64,000 bases of DNA from AAA164-E04 sp964342825 (GTDB lineage: Bacteria > Verrucomicrobiota > Verrucomicrobiia > Limisphaerales > AAA164-E04): positions 1 to 64,000 of the forward strand of contig CAYFHO010000010.1 in the NCBI GenBank assembly GCA_964342825.1. The letters run 5' to 3'. The number at the start of each line of letters is the position of its first letter. The first letter of the stretch is position 1. The translations under genes were made by a program, and so were the position numbers. Under the pieces are notes generated by a model. That model ran no database searches. It was not told where the DNA came from and worked only from the letters and a program-made list of their open reading frames with translations. Of the stretch, positions 26,044 through 35,511 are shown piece after piece.

Positions 26044-26105
26044 GATCTTTTTGCTACTAAACACGGGAATGTTCCGTCTAATAGTTTATTTGTCGAATTC
26101 TTGGA

Positions 26106-28976
26106 CTAAGGTTGATAAGTGACACGGTAAAACCTACCTGTATTACCATTGTTCACTGAGTCACCTACACTAATTTCTTGTCGTTCGCTTGAGTTGTTTT
26201 TAACGGATTTGAGATAAGTCCAATTCGATTCACTTAAACTGTCCTTGAACTCCAGCCGATAAGTGGTTCCTCCGGCTGCAACCCAAGAAATGATCGCTTG
26301 TGGTTGTTGCTCATCGTTGATCTCAACGTTGGAAAGAATGATTCCGTCAAATGGAGTTGGATCAATTCCGTTAGCAGCTCCGTCTCCATCGGAATCGATA
26401 GTTAAACTTTCCCGTAAAAGACGATTCACCAAAATGCTGGTTCCATCTTCGAGAACAATGGGCAAGGAAGAATTCGGACCAACATATTCGGAAACCCATT
26501 GCAATCGGTCTCCAAAATGACTGGTCAAATCTTCGACAGGCACATTCGATGCTGCATAATAAACAGTGAAATTATCAGCGATTAATACAGTGGAATCCCA
26601 ATTGTCTATTTTATCGCCTGCAAATTCCAAAAAGTCTACATAAAGAGCTTTGTCAGCACCTACACCACTAAAGCGTGCACGACTGCCAACACGGCCATCC
26701 AAAACCAATCTACCGATGGCGGCGTTGTTCTCAAAACCAGCAGGACTGTTTCCACGGTCTTCTCCTGCCCAGATATGTTGTACCGTGTTGAACCTTGGTA
26801 AGATGGAATTGAAAGTGCTCCCTAGGAGGTCACCGGACTCAGGTTTTTCGGCCAAAGTAAAACCGCTGTTCACCGTGAATGTGTTATTAAACCCTCCGTC
26901 CGTCAGTGTTCCTGAGACACCGAGTCTGATATCGGTAGAAGACGTCAATTCAGCGTTCTGCAATTTTACATTTTCGGCGTTGATAACAATATCTCTACCA
27001 GAAGAAACGGCTCCGTTATCCAACTTTGCATCTACTGCTGTGATATCAATACGCCCCCCGGCATCAAACCTACCGGAGTTTTCAAAGTATTGTGACTTAT
27101 ATCGTTGAGAAAATGCATTGACCTGGCCGGTATTGATGATCCTTTCAACAACGTTGGTAGTATCTGCACCAATTCGCAGTGATTCATTAACAGAAATGGT
27201 TCCATTATTATTGAAAATAGTGACATTGGGATAATTGGTGCTACCTAAGCTGGAAATTTGACCGAACGCGGCGATTTCACCGTTCACCGAAATCTCGTTT
27301 GCATCGATCAAAAATGAACGAACGACATTCATGTTGTCATCGACTACAACCGTGTCACCCTCAGCCGCAAAATCATGGACAAATACGGGTGCACGTGTGG
27401 ATAAACCTGTAGCATCCACTATCAACACATGGAACAAATATTCAACAGTATTGGTGGTCATGGTCTCCCCCGCATCCGGATTGTCCGGGTCTGGTGGATT
27501 GGTCACAACGATACCGGATTGATTGGTCCAGATCGCACTGTATGCTGCGATGTTACCTTGAAACCTTTCAACCTCACTTCGTACCACACTGCTCACATCT
27601 AAAACACTGTTGGTTGAGGCCAAACCAAAACTCACATTTTGTGAATCAATGATGGCGAGGTCTGAAGATTCCAAATGATCGGTGTTGATAGAAACAAAAC
27701 CTTCAGATCGTAAGCGGGTATTATCCAAATTGAGAGATTCAGCCTGAATGTTAACTCGACCACTCAAAGAATTGGTTGCCTCTGAGTTGATGGATGCACC
27801 ACTGTTATCAATGACACTCGCTACATTACCACTGTAGGCAGCAAAGAAATTGGTGACAAATGTGTTCGAGAATGTATCTGCCCAGAACAAAGTTGGTGAG
27901 ACAACTTCATTAGACGGGTTACCAAAGGTGAAACCCATTGTGTCCAGTCGAGATAATGTATAAGTGGCAGGTCTCAACGTGCCCGCAGTTTGGTTTATCG
28001 CAAAAACAAGGTTTGTATCCCAGGCCAATGTATCACTCAGGTAAAGAGTAAACAGATCATCAGACGCTGTCATGTAGTTTGTGAGTGGGACCTGATAGCG
28101 AATGTTAGCGGTACTGATGTTATTGGTTCGTGCGCTGGGTGTAAATGTAACATCGGTGATGATTCTGGGATCAGCAACCGAGGAAAAGACTGCTTGAACA
28201 ATAATGTTCGTTTCTGTAACTGCGTTGGAAATCACATATGAATTGGCGCTCTGTAGTGAAAGAAGAGCCCCACTGGTAAATCCAGCAGCGTTTGTCACTT
28301 GGTGAAAGGGAGAGGTAATGTTCGCACTCGTTCCCAGAACGTTCAACAATCCAGCGGAATTCATGTTGTTGACATTCGTCAAACCACCCCAGTAAACATC
28401 CGTGATACCAGAATCAGGTGTGAACCCGGCAACCGGTGGATCCCCTGGAATGATGAAATTCAAAGAACCACCACCTTGAATGGATGAGACTCCAAGTGCA
28501 GAATCAGACAAGTCTATGTTTCCTCCGTCCAACGAAAGAAGACCACCAGCCCCTACTGATAAAAGGCCTTTGTTAACCAAATTAGTTGCCTGAATGTTAA
28601 GTATTGATGGCGAGTCCTCGGTAAATCCAATGGGTGATGAGTTAATCTCTGCCCCCGGTCCATTGTAAAAATGATCAGCTTTTGATCGCGATCCGTTGTC
28701 TGCGACATGATCAAAACGGAACCCAATAGCGCCATTCATCACACCGGTATTGGTGAAATTTAGGGTGTTTTGGGTATCGAATGGCAAAAGGCCGAAAACG
28801 GTAAACGAACCATAGTTTGCAAAAGCTTTGGCATTGACCGGTACTTCCGTTCCCTGGTCGATAAATCCATAATTCTCATAAAGCTCATCAGGTTGAGCTA
28901 ACAGTCCACATGTAAAAGCTGCTGAGACTAGGAAAATATGGAAAAGAATATTTCGATTCATCATATGAACTATCAT
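26106..28976 (-). CDS. large secreted beta-repeat protein, unknown function
   Basis: A 956-aa exported protein with a signal peptide (HIFLVSAAFTCGLLAQ). I do not recognise a named family. The body is rich in Asn, Ser, Thr and short beta-strand periods such as INSSPIGF, NKGLLSVGAGGLLSLDGGNIDL and VNGEIAAFGQISSLG, which resembles the parallel beta-helix of filamentous hemagglutinin-like passengers. Near the end is DSDGDGAANGIDPTPFDG, a calcium-type repeat, and a tail LEFKDSLSESNWTYLKSV...GRFYRVTYQP typical of verrucomicrobial exported proteins. No membrane barrel is present. Start codons at 28976, 28964 and 28961 are all possible. It lies six bases from the preceding gene, so is co-transcribed with it. 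Confidence 0.7.
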   Translation of the reverse strand: MIVHMMNRNILFHIFLVSAAFTCGLLAQPDELYENYGFIDQGTEVPVNAKAFANYGSFTVFGLLPFDTQNTLNFTNTGVMNGAIGFRFDHVADNGSRSKADHFYNGPGAEINSSPIGFTEDSPSILNIQATNLVNKGLLSVGAGGLLSLDGGNIDLSDSALGVSSIQGGGSLNFIIPGDPPVAGFTPDSGITDVYWGGLTNVNNMNSAGLLNVLGTSANITSPFHQVTNAAGFTSGALLSLQSANSYVISNAVTETNIIVQAVFSSVADPRIITDVTFTPSARTNNISTANIRYQVPLTNYMTASDDLFTLYLSDTLAWDTNLVFAINQTAGTLRPATYTLSRLDTMGFTFGNPSNEVVSPTLFWADTFSNTFVTNFFAAYSGNVASVIDNSGASINSEATNSLSGRVNIQAESLNLDNTRLRSEGFVSINTDHLESSDLAIIDSQNVSFGLASTNSVLDVSSVVRSEVERFQGNIAAYSAIWTNQSGIVVTNPPDPDNPDAGETMTTNTVEYLFHVLIVDATGLSTRAPVFVHDFAAEGDTVVVDDNMNVVRSFLIDANEISVNGEIAAFGQISSLGSTNYPNVTIFNNNGTISVNESLRIGADTTNVVERIINTGQVNAFSQRYKSQYFENSGRFDAGGRIDITAVDAKLDNGAVSSGRDIVINAENVKLQNAELTSSTDIRLGVSGTLTDGGFNNTFTVNSGFTLAEKPESGDLLGSTFNSILPRFNTVQHIWAGEDRGNSPAGFENNAAIGRLVLDGRVGSRARFSGVGADKALYVDFLEFAGDKIDNWDSTVLIADNFTVYYAASNVPVEDLTSHFGDRLQWVSEYVGPNSSLPIVLEDGTSILVNRLLRESLTIDSDGDGAANGIDPTPFDGIILSNVEINDEQQPQAIISWVAAGGTTYRLEFKDSLSESNWTYLKSVKNNSSERQEISVGDSVNNGNTGRFYRVTYQP

Positions 28977-28982
28977 AAAAAA

Positions 28983-30482
28983 TTATTGGGTCCCCACCAA
29001 ACGTTCTAAATCTTCAATTGTTACCCGATTAGGATAAATGATAGGTGCATTGGTTGTCCCATCATAGGAACCCCACACTACTAATGGAGCAGAGCCCAAA
29101 TCACCTTCCCTGAGGAAAAACTGGCCATCAGCTTGGAAATTTTGAAATAAAGGCCCGACATTATTGAAAGTAAAAGTGGCTGAAGGCGTGATAATTCCAG
29201 GACCATCGTCATCTCCAGTTGTTCCATCGAATGTATCGCTTGAAAGCCAATTGGCTGTCGTGGAAACCGAAAATGATATCGCTCCTCCCGGCCCTGCATC
29301 ATTTCCTTGTAGATCAGCGGCATCAAATATGTAATCAGGCTGGACTACGGTTCTAACCAAAGTTTGGGATCTGAAATTACCATTGGTTAATACATTTTCG
29401 CTAAACCTTACGGTCAGTGGTTGAAAAAAAGCACCAATTAATGAGTCATAGTCAGAACGCAAGAAAGATATTTTTTCTCTACCCGCCCTGATGGCTGGAT
29501 TGATGAAAGCATTGGTAGTAACTCCTTGGCCTGCACCAGCTCCCACTCCACCACCAGCCGCTGGGGCATTGGTTGTGATCAGAAAAGGAAAATCATAAAC
29601 TCCGCCGCCAGGTGAGGTAACGGTCCCAGGAAAATCAGCAATACCACTACCGCCACCTAGTCCACCAGCAATTCCTCCACCAGCGCCAGAAATATCAGCT
29701 AAAGCGGTTTCGGTGTTATAATTGGAGGATCGGTAAATATATTTGAGCCCAGCAACATCGTCACGTGTGAGCCCGGTGTAGAATGATCCTGGGGGAAAGC
29801 CAGCAAATCCGAGAGATGAATCAGCCGAAACAGGAAGTGTTCTTGGTAACAGCTGATCAAGTGGGTCGACCGGCGTATTCACAGCAACTGCAATTCCAGG
29901 CAAATAAGGCTCAACTATTTCATAGGTGTAAAGTGTGCCGTTCACAAATGGAGTATATTCCCAGGTAACTGGATCAAAATTCCGCATGGTCACCAAGTAA
30001 TTGGTTACGTTGTTGACTACCCATCTATTTCTTATCGTATAAACATACCGCGTCGGGTCGGCGATTCCCATCGAGACGGTTAGGAACTGCAAGGCATGGG
30101 ATTTTAAGTCCAAAATACCCAGTGCTTGAGCCCGATGGTTCATTCTCAAACTTTCCAATGGATAGTCATCAATATTGATATTATCAGCTGGGGGTAGATC
30201 ATTTAAAATAGCAATGGCCTTTTCAACTTCCTCTGTACCTCTGACACCTGCGAAATTTAAGAAATCCGCGGTGAACCCGTAGTGTACGGATGGAACGTTC
30301 CACCTATACTCTTCATCCAAATTCATAGGCGCTCCCCCCATACTTCCCGGTACTGGTGCGGTGTAACCTATACCTGTTGTTTGCCAAGGGGCATTTGGCC
30401 CTACAAGAGAAAATCCATGCTGGACCTGGGCAAAGGCGATTAAACCAAATAGAACTGATAAAAATGTTTTAGAATGAAACAT
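28983..30482 (-). CDS. secreted protein, unknown function
   Basis: A 499-aa exported protein with signal peptide MFHSKTFLSVLFGLIAFAQVQHG. The segment LTRDDVAGLKYIYRSSN resembles the stretch following the zinc site of matrixin-like proteases, but no HExxH motif is present, so it is not called a protease. A glycine-rich spacer (GAGGGIAGGLGGGSG) sits in the middle. The C-terminal part has FDAADLQGNDAGPG and ends without barrel or anchor. The ATG at 30482 is the natural start. It lies 9 bases downstream of the gene at 30492-32405 and 6 upstream of the next, in the pilus-linked cargo block. Confidence 0.65.
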   Translation of the reverse strand: MFHSKTFLSVLFGLIAFAQVQHGFSLVGPNAPWQTTGIGYTAPVPGSMGGAPMNLDEEYRWNVPSVHYGFTADFLNFAGVRGTEEVEKAIAILNDLPPADNINIDDYPLESLRMNHRAQALGILDLKSHALQFLTVSMGIADPTRYVYTIRNRWVVNNVTNYLVTMRNFDPVTWEYTPFVNGTLYTYEIVEPYLPGIAVAVNTPVDPLDQLLPRTLPVSADSSLGFAGFPPGSFYTGLTRDDVAGLKYIYRSSNYNTETALADISGAGGGIAGGLGGGSGIADFPGTVTSPGGGVYDFPFLITTNAPAAGGGVGAGAGQGVTTNAFINPAIRAGREKISFLRSDYDSLIGAFFQPLTVRFSENVLTNGNFRSQTLVRTVVQPDYIFDAADLQGNDAGPGGAISFSVSTTANWLSSDTFDGTTGDDDGPGIITPSATFTFNNVGPLFQNFQADGQFFLREGDLGSAPLVVWGSYDGTTNAPIIYPNRVTIEDLERLVGTQ

Positions 30483-30491
30483 ACCAAAAAT

Positions 30492-32405
30492 TTACTTGAG
30501 TCTTACAACTCGGTATAGACTGAGCTGGGCTCCGCTATTGATTTGCACTGCATCGTAATTATCCGCTGCGAACCTGGGTGCTCCCACATTTTGCCATACA
30601 TTCAAACTGCTGGTTTCTTGCAATTGGTAGATACCCCCTTGAACTGTAGACCATGACAACCATGTCTGGCCATTCACGTTGACCAAATCCATGATGAGAG
30701 CATCGTCGGAATTGGCTGGATTTGTCCCTGCCAACAGCTCATCTAAATTATTGGCGCCATCCTGATCAGAATCGAGGTCGGCGGCTGCCCAATCATCTTG
30801 ATTTGATCCAAAGTAAATAATTTGCCAGGAATCAGGCAAACCATCTCCATTACCATCCGAAGTCCAGGTGCTGGCCTGTGCATTTGCAGTCGTAACGGAG
30901 GTTGAACCATCTTGATAAATAAAGCTAAGAGTTACCGAATAGGATCTACCTGATTCCAATCCGCTGAATGTGAAATTGTTAGTTTCAGTATCGAATGTTT
31001 TTCCTTCTTGAGGGAGGCTGACCCTGTAGCCGGTGACTTCCTCATCAGCGACGAAAGGCCAGACAACATTCACACTGTCATATCCAGAACTGAAAGCAAA
31101 GACAGATGCAGGTTGAACCTTGGTTGGAGCTTGATTGAATTTTTGCGCATAGATTTCAAGAGATCTTGAAATTGATGAGAAGCCACTCCAACTGACAACC
31201 CAAGCATCATTACCTGTGGCTGCAACACTTGAAAGGAACTGCCTTCCTGAGGTAGTTGTATTAATCAAGATATCGGACTCCAAGGTTTCCCCTCCTTGGA
31301 CGAGATTGCCATAAACACCTTCAGCATCACCGTCGTGCCCGAGACTTGTCCAAGTGACAAAATATCCGTCAGCAACTGCTGACGCACGTGGAACAAACTG
31401 ATCTCCATAACTGGTATTGTTAACCCTAACTGAGGCTCCAGATGCTTGCCCTGTGAGGGGATCGACATCCTGTATGTAGACATCCCAACTGTCGTCAGTT
31501 TCCTTACCGACTGGTTTTGCAGCGTAGATAAGGGCCAGTTCGCCGCTATTGCTGCGTAAGATTTGTGGATTACTGGCAAACAATGTTTTTGCAGTAAGTG
31601 AAAGTTCATCGGTTTGGGCTTGTCCATCAGCGCCAAACTTACGCCCCTTGACCACAACATTGAACTGGCGTCCTCCACTGAAAAAATCAATTCGTCCGTC
31701 AATATCAATACTGTTGGAAATACCAGAAAGTTGCTCAGACACCCACACAGCATGAAAACTTCCGTCCTCATGAGAAGTCAAGCTGACTGACTTCTGATTA
31801 TAATCCGTTTCCTGGGCCAAACCGAATTCTCCGGTTACAGGGTTACCAAGTTGATCAAGGATTCGGCCATAAACACCGTAATGACTCCCATCCTGCCCAA
31901 GACTTGACCAAGCAATGGCGACATTACCATTAGAAAGAACAGTCACTGCGGGACGATTTTGCACGTTGGTAATGGTTTCGTTTACAAGAATTTCACCTGT
32001 AGAGAAAGTGCCATCGCTGTTGAGATAGCGTGCATAAATATCTCCGTTTCCTTCCCAAACAACCACAGCCGAAGCATCACCGGAATTCAACATGACAATT
32101 TGAGCATCGCGTTGATCACCGTTGGTTGTCTCATTGACGGTCAATGGTTCAAAAGCACTGGAAACGTTACCATCAACCTGAAGCAGGCTAATCCCCAAAC
32201 CATCGTTGTCGGCTTGGTGATCATTCCAAGTGATATAGCCACCGCTGTTGTTTAAAGCCAGGCTCTGATAAGCCTGGTCACCAGGGATGAATCCACCTAC
32301 TAAATATTCTCCGCCATTTTTTGCCACGTTAGAGGCAACAGCATTCCCTGCACCAAATGCATGGCACAGTGTCAAGACTGTCATAAAGACGATTTTATTT
32401 CTCAT
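30492..32405 (-). CDS. secreted protein with FN3 and calcium-type repeat
   Basis: A 637-aa exported protein; signal peptide about 25 residues (MTVLTLCHAFGAGNAVAS). The first 380 residues contain several repeats of a propeller-like unit with the pattern 'VVWEGxGxxxIYARYLNxxG' (YGVYGRILDQLGN, AEGVYGNLVQGG), as in repeats that form beta-propellers. A fibronectin type III domain follows (PTKVQPASVFAF...TANAQAST). Then come a calcium-binding-type loop DLDSDQDGANNLDELLAGTNP and a C-terminal domain ending LYRVVRLK. Function unknown; adhesion or surface display is a guess. First gene of the cargo block, 105 bases after the secretin gene. Confidence 0.7.
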   Translation of the reverse strand: MRNKIVFMTVLTLCHAFGAGNAVASNVAKNGGEYLVGGFIPGDQAYQSLALNNSGGYITWNDHQADNDGLGISLLQVDGNVSSAFEPLTVNETTNGDQRDAQIVMLNSGDASAVVVWEGNGDIYARYLNSDGTFSTGEILVNETITNVQNRPAVTVLSNGNVAIAWSSLGQDGSHYGVYGRILDQLGNPVTGEFGLAQETDYNQKSVSLTSHEDGSFHAVWVSEQLSGISNSIDIDGRIDFFSGGRQFNVVVKGRKFGADGQAQTDELSLTAKTLFASNPQILRSNSGELALIYAAKPVGKETDDSWDVYIQDVDPLTGQASGASVRVNNTSYGDQFVPRASAVADGYFVTWTSLGHDGDAEGVYGNLVQGGETLESDILINTTTSGRQFLSSVAATGNDAWVVSWSGFSSISRSLEIYAQKFNQAPTKVQPASVFAFSSGYDSVNVVWPFVADEEVTGYRVSLPQEGKTFDTETNNFTFSGLESGRSYSVTLSFIYQDGSTSVTTANAQASTWTSDGNGDGLPDSWQIIYFGSNQDDWAAADLDSDQDGANNLDELLAGTNPANSDDALIMDLVNVNGQTWLSWSTVQGGIYQLQETSSLNVWQNVGAPRFAADNYDAVQINSGAQLSLYRVVRLK

Positions 32406-32510
32406 ATGCTGTATGGCTCAATTTTTTGAGCAAAATAGATACCAATTGTTCATTAGTTCCTGAGATCTAATCGATATGGATCCCATTTTTTAGGTCGCTG
32501 ATCCAATCTG

Positions 32511-35477
32511 TTAATTTGTATCTGAATCCTGGTCAGGAAAACTCAGTGGATCATAAGGCAAGTTGTTTTCATCGTGCACACGATTACCTGCCGGATCTAC
32601 AATGGTTGGGGTCACGAAAATCGCTAAGTTTTTCTTTTCAGTAAAATTAGATTCACTGCGGAAGAAGCGACCCAGGAAAGGTATATCACCTAATACAGGC
32701 ACTTTATCCTTGTGCTTCGCGACGTCCTCGGAAATCAAACCTCCCAGAACGACTGTTTGTCCGTCCCATACGACCACACTGGTCAAAACCTGCCGTGTGC
32801 GCAGACGAGGTAATGGCAACTGTGCCACCAAAGGATTTGCAACAGTGCTTCCAGCACCACCTTGAGCAATCACCGCGAATGGACCTGGATCATCATATCC
32901 TACGAATTGCACCAGTGTCGGCAGAATGGTCAACTTAACGGTGTACCCATCTGCAGAAACGTAAGGAACAATGTCTAGCATAGGTCCTTCAGGAATAACG
33001 GTTGTTGTGGGCGTAATAGTGGTTCCCAAGGGAGCATTACCAGCTCCACCAACGTTGACACCACCGCCACCGACACCACCAACACCGCCACCAGCACCAG
33101 TCTGGTTAGCACCTGTTCCGGTAACAATGGTTCTCATATCAACGGCGCGAATACTGGCTTGTCGTCCACTCACTGTTGTGATGCTAGGAGATGCAAGGAC
33201 ATCGACACCATCGCGTTGATCAAGAGCACGAAGCACGACCCTGAACTGAGGATCGGTCAAAATGCCTGTGAATGTGGCCATTGCGGGAATAGGAGTTCCA
33301 TCCGGTCCGTCCGTTCTGACACCATTGGTCAAACGCTGGTCAGATCCATCTTGAGGCTGAGCAGTAGGGATACCACCACTGGCTGGAAAGATACCCAAAC
33401 TGTTGGCAGCGGAAGGCTCACCATTCATGGATGGGGCTGTTCCACCACTTAGCACACCTTTGTCGCCAAATGCCAACACGTTACCCAGGAACCAGTCGAA
33501 ACCGAGCGCTCTAGCATCATTCTGGGTAAATTCTGCAAATTTAGCCTCAATGGTTAATTGAGGAGGCATTTCATTAAGTGTTTGAATCGCCTGCTCGATG
33601 ATATCCAAATCGGTCATGGTAGCTCGAACATAAAGCGTGCCGTTACGGTCATTGAAAAAGACCGCTTTGCCATCGGGAAGCTGGCCACCCAGACCTCCAC
33701 CAAGGCCACCACCGCCGAAACCGCCGCCACCGCCGAGGCCACCGCCTCCGCCAAGGCCGCCGCCACCGCCGAGACCGCCACCGCCTTGACCACCGCCACC
33801 AATAGGTCCGATAATCTGGCCAGGTTGGAAATTCACACCAGCAGCTGCAAAAAAGTTTCTAACCAAGACTTGAACGTCCTGCATGAGTCGGACAGAAGCG
33901 ACACCACCTGAGGCGCCAATTCCTGTTCCCCCGCCTTGGCCGCCGCCACCGCCGAGGCCACCGCCTCCACCGCCGCCGCCGCCAAAGCCACCGCCGCCAC
34001 CGCCGCCAAGACCACCACCGGCACTCAAGCCAGTAGGATCAGCGAATAGGATAGGCATGCTGGTTCCACCTTGACCACCGCCGAGGCCGCCGCCGCCGCC
34101 GAGACCGCCGCCTCCACCGCCGCCGCCGCCGAGACCACCACCAGCTCCACCGCCACCACCTGTATTGATGGCCTGGTCGAGTGAGATACCGGTGATACCT
34201 TCCATCCCCTGGATGAACACGTCTGGATCTACCTTATAGGTTCTTGTGTAAAGAGGTTCGGTTTCTTCGGTTTTCTTGGTGAAAATCACCGCATAATCAA
34301 GCACACTGAATTTAATCGGGGTTTCGGCAACTGTAGTCACCAATTCAACAACTTGAGATAATTTAACATTTCTCAAAGGAGGAGTGATCGTAATTCCTAC
34401 AGTGTAAAGATCAACGGGTTCTGTAGGCAAAGGAGCAACAGCAGGAAGACCGGTCAGTGGATCAACACCACCAGGGAAGGGATTTGCCTGAACTCCGGTG
34501 TCCATGTGATTGCTGATGACGAAGTTGATACCCTCATCTTCAGCATCTCGCTCCTTGGCTTCATCGTATAAAAATTGAACGACTTCACTCAATGGCAAAC
34601 CGTCAAAAACCACTTCGTCCAAAACGATTCGATCCATTTTGGAAATAATTTTTTGTCTACCCAAGCCGGTGTGTACCAAGTTAGTGTTTGCATAGCTGTT
34701 GGCCACTGGAAGATCATTTTTATTGAGGCCTGGATCCCAGTAATTTGCCACTTCAATCATTTTTTCCTGCGAAGTGATCTCACGCTTTCTGGCTTCGCGT
34801 TTGAATTTCTTCTGGTTAAGCAATGACAAGTAGTACCAAACAGCATCGCTTTCGGGATCCAACTTTTTAGCCTCCTGCAACTTGGCTTCAGCCTCTTCCA
34901 ACTTATTCAGTTCAAGAAAGAGTCGAGCATCTTGAATCATGGTGGAAGCCTGGATTTTCTTCTCCTTCACCGCAGGAATTTGTGTGATCGCATCGCGACT
35001 AGGTTGGCGTCCCGTGTAGCGAGCGATCAACTTATCGTTTTCCGCTTTGAATTTCAGTGCGGCTGGATGGTTGGGATCCAACTTCAAAATTCGTACCGCT
35101 TCCTGATCCGCTTCGTAAAACTTTTGGCCCTTCTGGAATTGCTCGGCAAGCTTGAGTCTCACGTCGGCCATTCCCTCCACTGTCTGCTGGCGTTCTGCTT
35201 CGACAGCTGGGATAGGTCCCACCTTGTTGAGGTGGCTCACAGCCTCTTCGTAGAGCAAGGCAGTTTTCAAAAGTTCATCACGCGCCTTGGCGCCACTGCG
35301 AGAGGCTTCAGCTTGCTCAAGCTTGATCCTCAACGCGATGACCGCTTCCTCGCGAATCGCTTTTTCTCTGTTCGATAGCTGGTCAACGGATTGGGCAGTC
35401 GTACTACAGACCGCGCTTAACACTAGAACCAGACTTAGAATGGTTGTCGCTACTTTGCTCATGGGTTTGCTACTCAT
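32511..35477 (-). CDS. glycine-rich pilus secretin (PilQ/GspD-like, Amuc_1098-like)
   Basis: A 988-aa secretin that should form the outer membrane gate of a type IV pilus or type II-like system. Signal peptide, then a TPR-like helical region (about 30-240), the secretin N-domains (VVFDGLPLSEVVQFLYDEA and PPLRNVKLSQVVELV), and two very glycine-rich inserts. The conserved secretin core follows (LASPSITTVSGRQASI, DIVPYVSADGYTVKLTILP, LTSVVVWDGQTVVLGGLI, VPVLGDIPFLGRFFRS, LAIFVTPTIVDP). Resemblance to Akkermansia Amuc_1098 is by order and layout. The start is an ATG at 35477 (a TTG one codon upstream). It ends the pilus core operon before the secreted genes. Confidence 0.88.
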   Translation of the reverse strand: MSSKPMSKVATTILSLVLVLSAVCSTTAQSVDQLSNREKAIREEAVIALRIKLEQAEASRSGAKARDELLKTALLYEEAVSHLNKVGPIPAVEAERQQTVEGMADVRLKLAEQFQKGQKFYEADQEAVRILKLDPNHPAALKFKAENDKLIARYTGRQPSRDAITQIPAVKEKKIQASTMIQDARLFLELNKLEEAEAKLQEAKKLDPESDAVWYYLSLLNQKKFKREARKREITSQEKMIEVANYWDPGLNKNDLPVANSYANTNLVHTGLGRQKIISKMDRIVLDEVVFDGLPLSEVVQFLYDEAKERDAEDEGINFVISNHMDTGVQANPFPGGVDPLTGLPAVAPLPTEPVDLYTVGITITPPLRNVKLSQVVELVTTVAETPIKFSVLDYAVIFTKKTEETEPLYTRTYKVDPDVFIQGMEGITGISLDQAINTGGGGGAGGGLGGGGGGGGGLGGGGGLGGGQGGTSMPILFADPTGLSAGGGLGGGGGGGFGGGGGGGGGLGGGGGQGGGTGIGASGGVASVRLMQDVQVLVRNFFAAAGVNFQPGQIIGPIGGGGQGGGGLGGGGGLGGGGGLGGGGGFGGGGLGGGLGGQLPDGKAVFFNDRNGTLYVRATMTDLDIIEQAIQTLNEMPPQLTIEAKFAEFTQNDARALGFDWFLGNVLAFGDKGVLSGGTAPSMNGEPSAANSLGIFPASGGIPTAQPQDGSDQRLTNGVRTDGPDGTPIPAMATFTGILTDPQFRVVLRALDQRDGVDVLASPSITTVSGRQASIRAVDMRTIVTGTGANQTGAGGGVGGVGGGGVNVGGAGNAPLGTTITPTTTVIPEGPMLDIVPYVSADGYTVKLTILPTLVQFVGYDDPGPFAVIAQGGAGSTVANPLVAQLPLPRLRTRQVLTSVVVWDGQTVVLGGLISEDVAKHKDKVPVLGDIPFLGRFFRSESNFTEKKNLAIFVTPTIVDPAGNRVHDENNLPYDPLSFPDQDSDTN
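33685..34165 (-). repeat. GGN-codon low-complexity tracts in secretin
   Basis: Two tracts of tandem Gly codons (about 33685-33803 and 33930-34165) encode GGGGLGGGG-type runs, separated by a non-glycine stretch (SVRLMQDVQVLVRNFFAAAGVNF). The DNA is a degenerate CCGCCNCC repeat on the plus strand and is likely to vary in length between strains. Confidence 0.85.
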
Positions 35478-35511
35478 CAAACTAAAATCGTTGTAATCAG
35501 GAGGTTGATAT

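Noticed and set aside
28983..30482. Matrixin (M10) protease call
   Set aside because: Although DDVAGLKYIY resembles the post-zinc segment, there is no HExxH motif or equivalent histidine set.
33685..34165. CRISPR-like or minisatellite array
   Set aside because: The periodic DNA is explained by glycine codons of the secretin; there are no uniform spacers.
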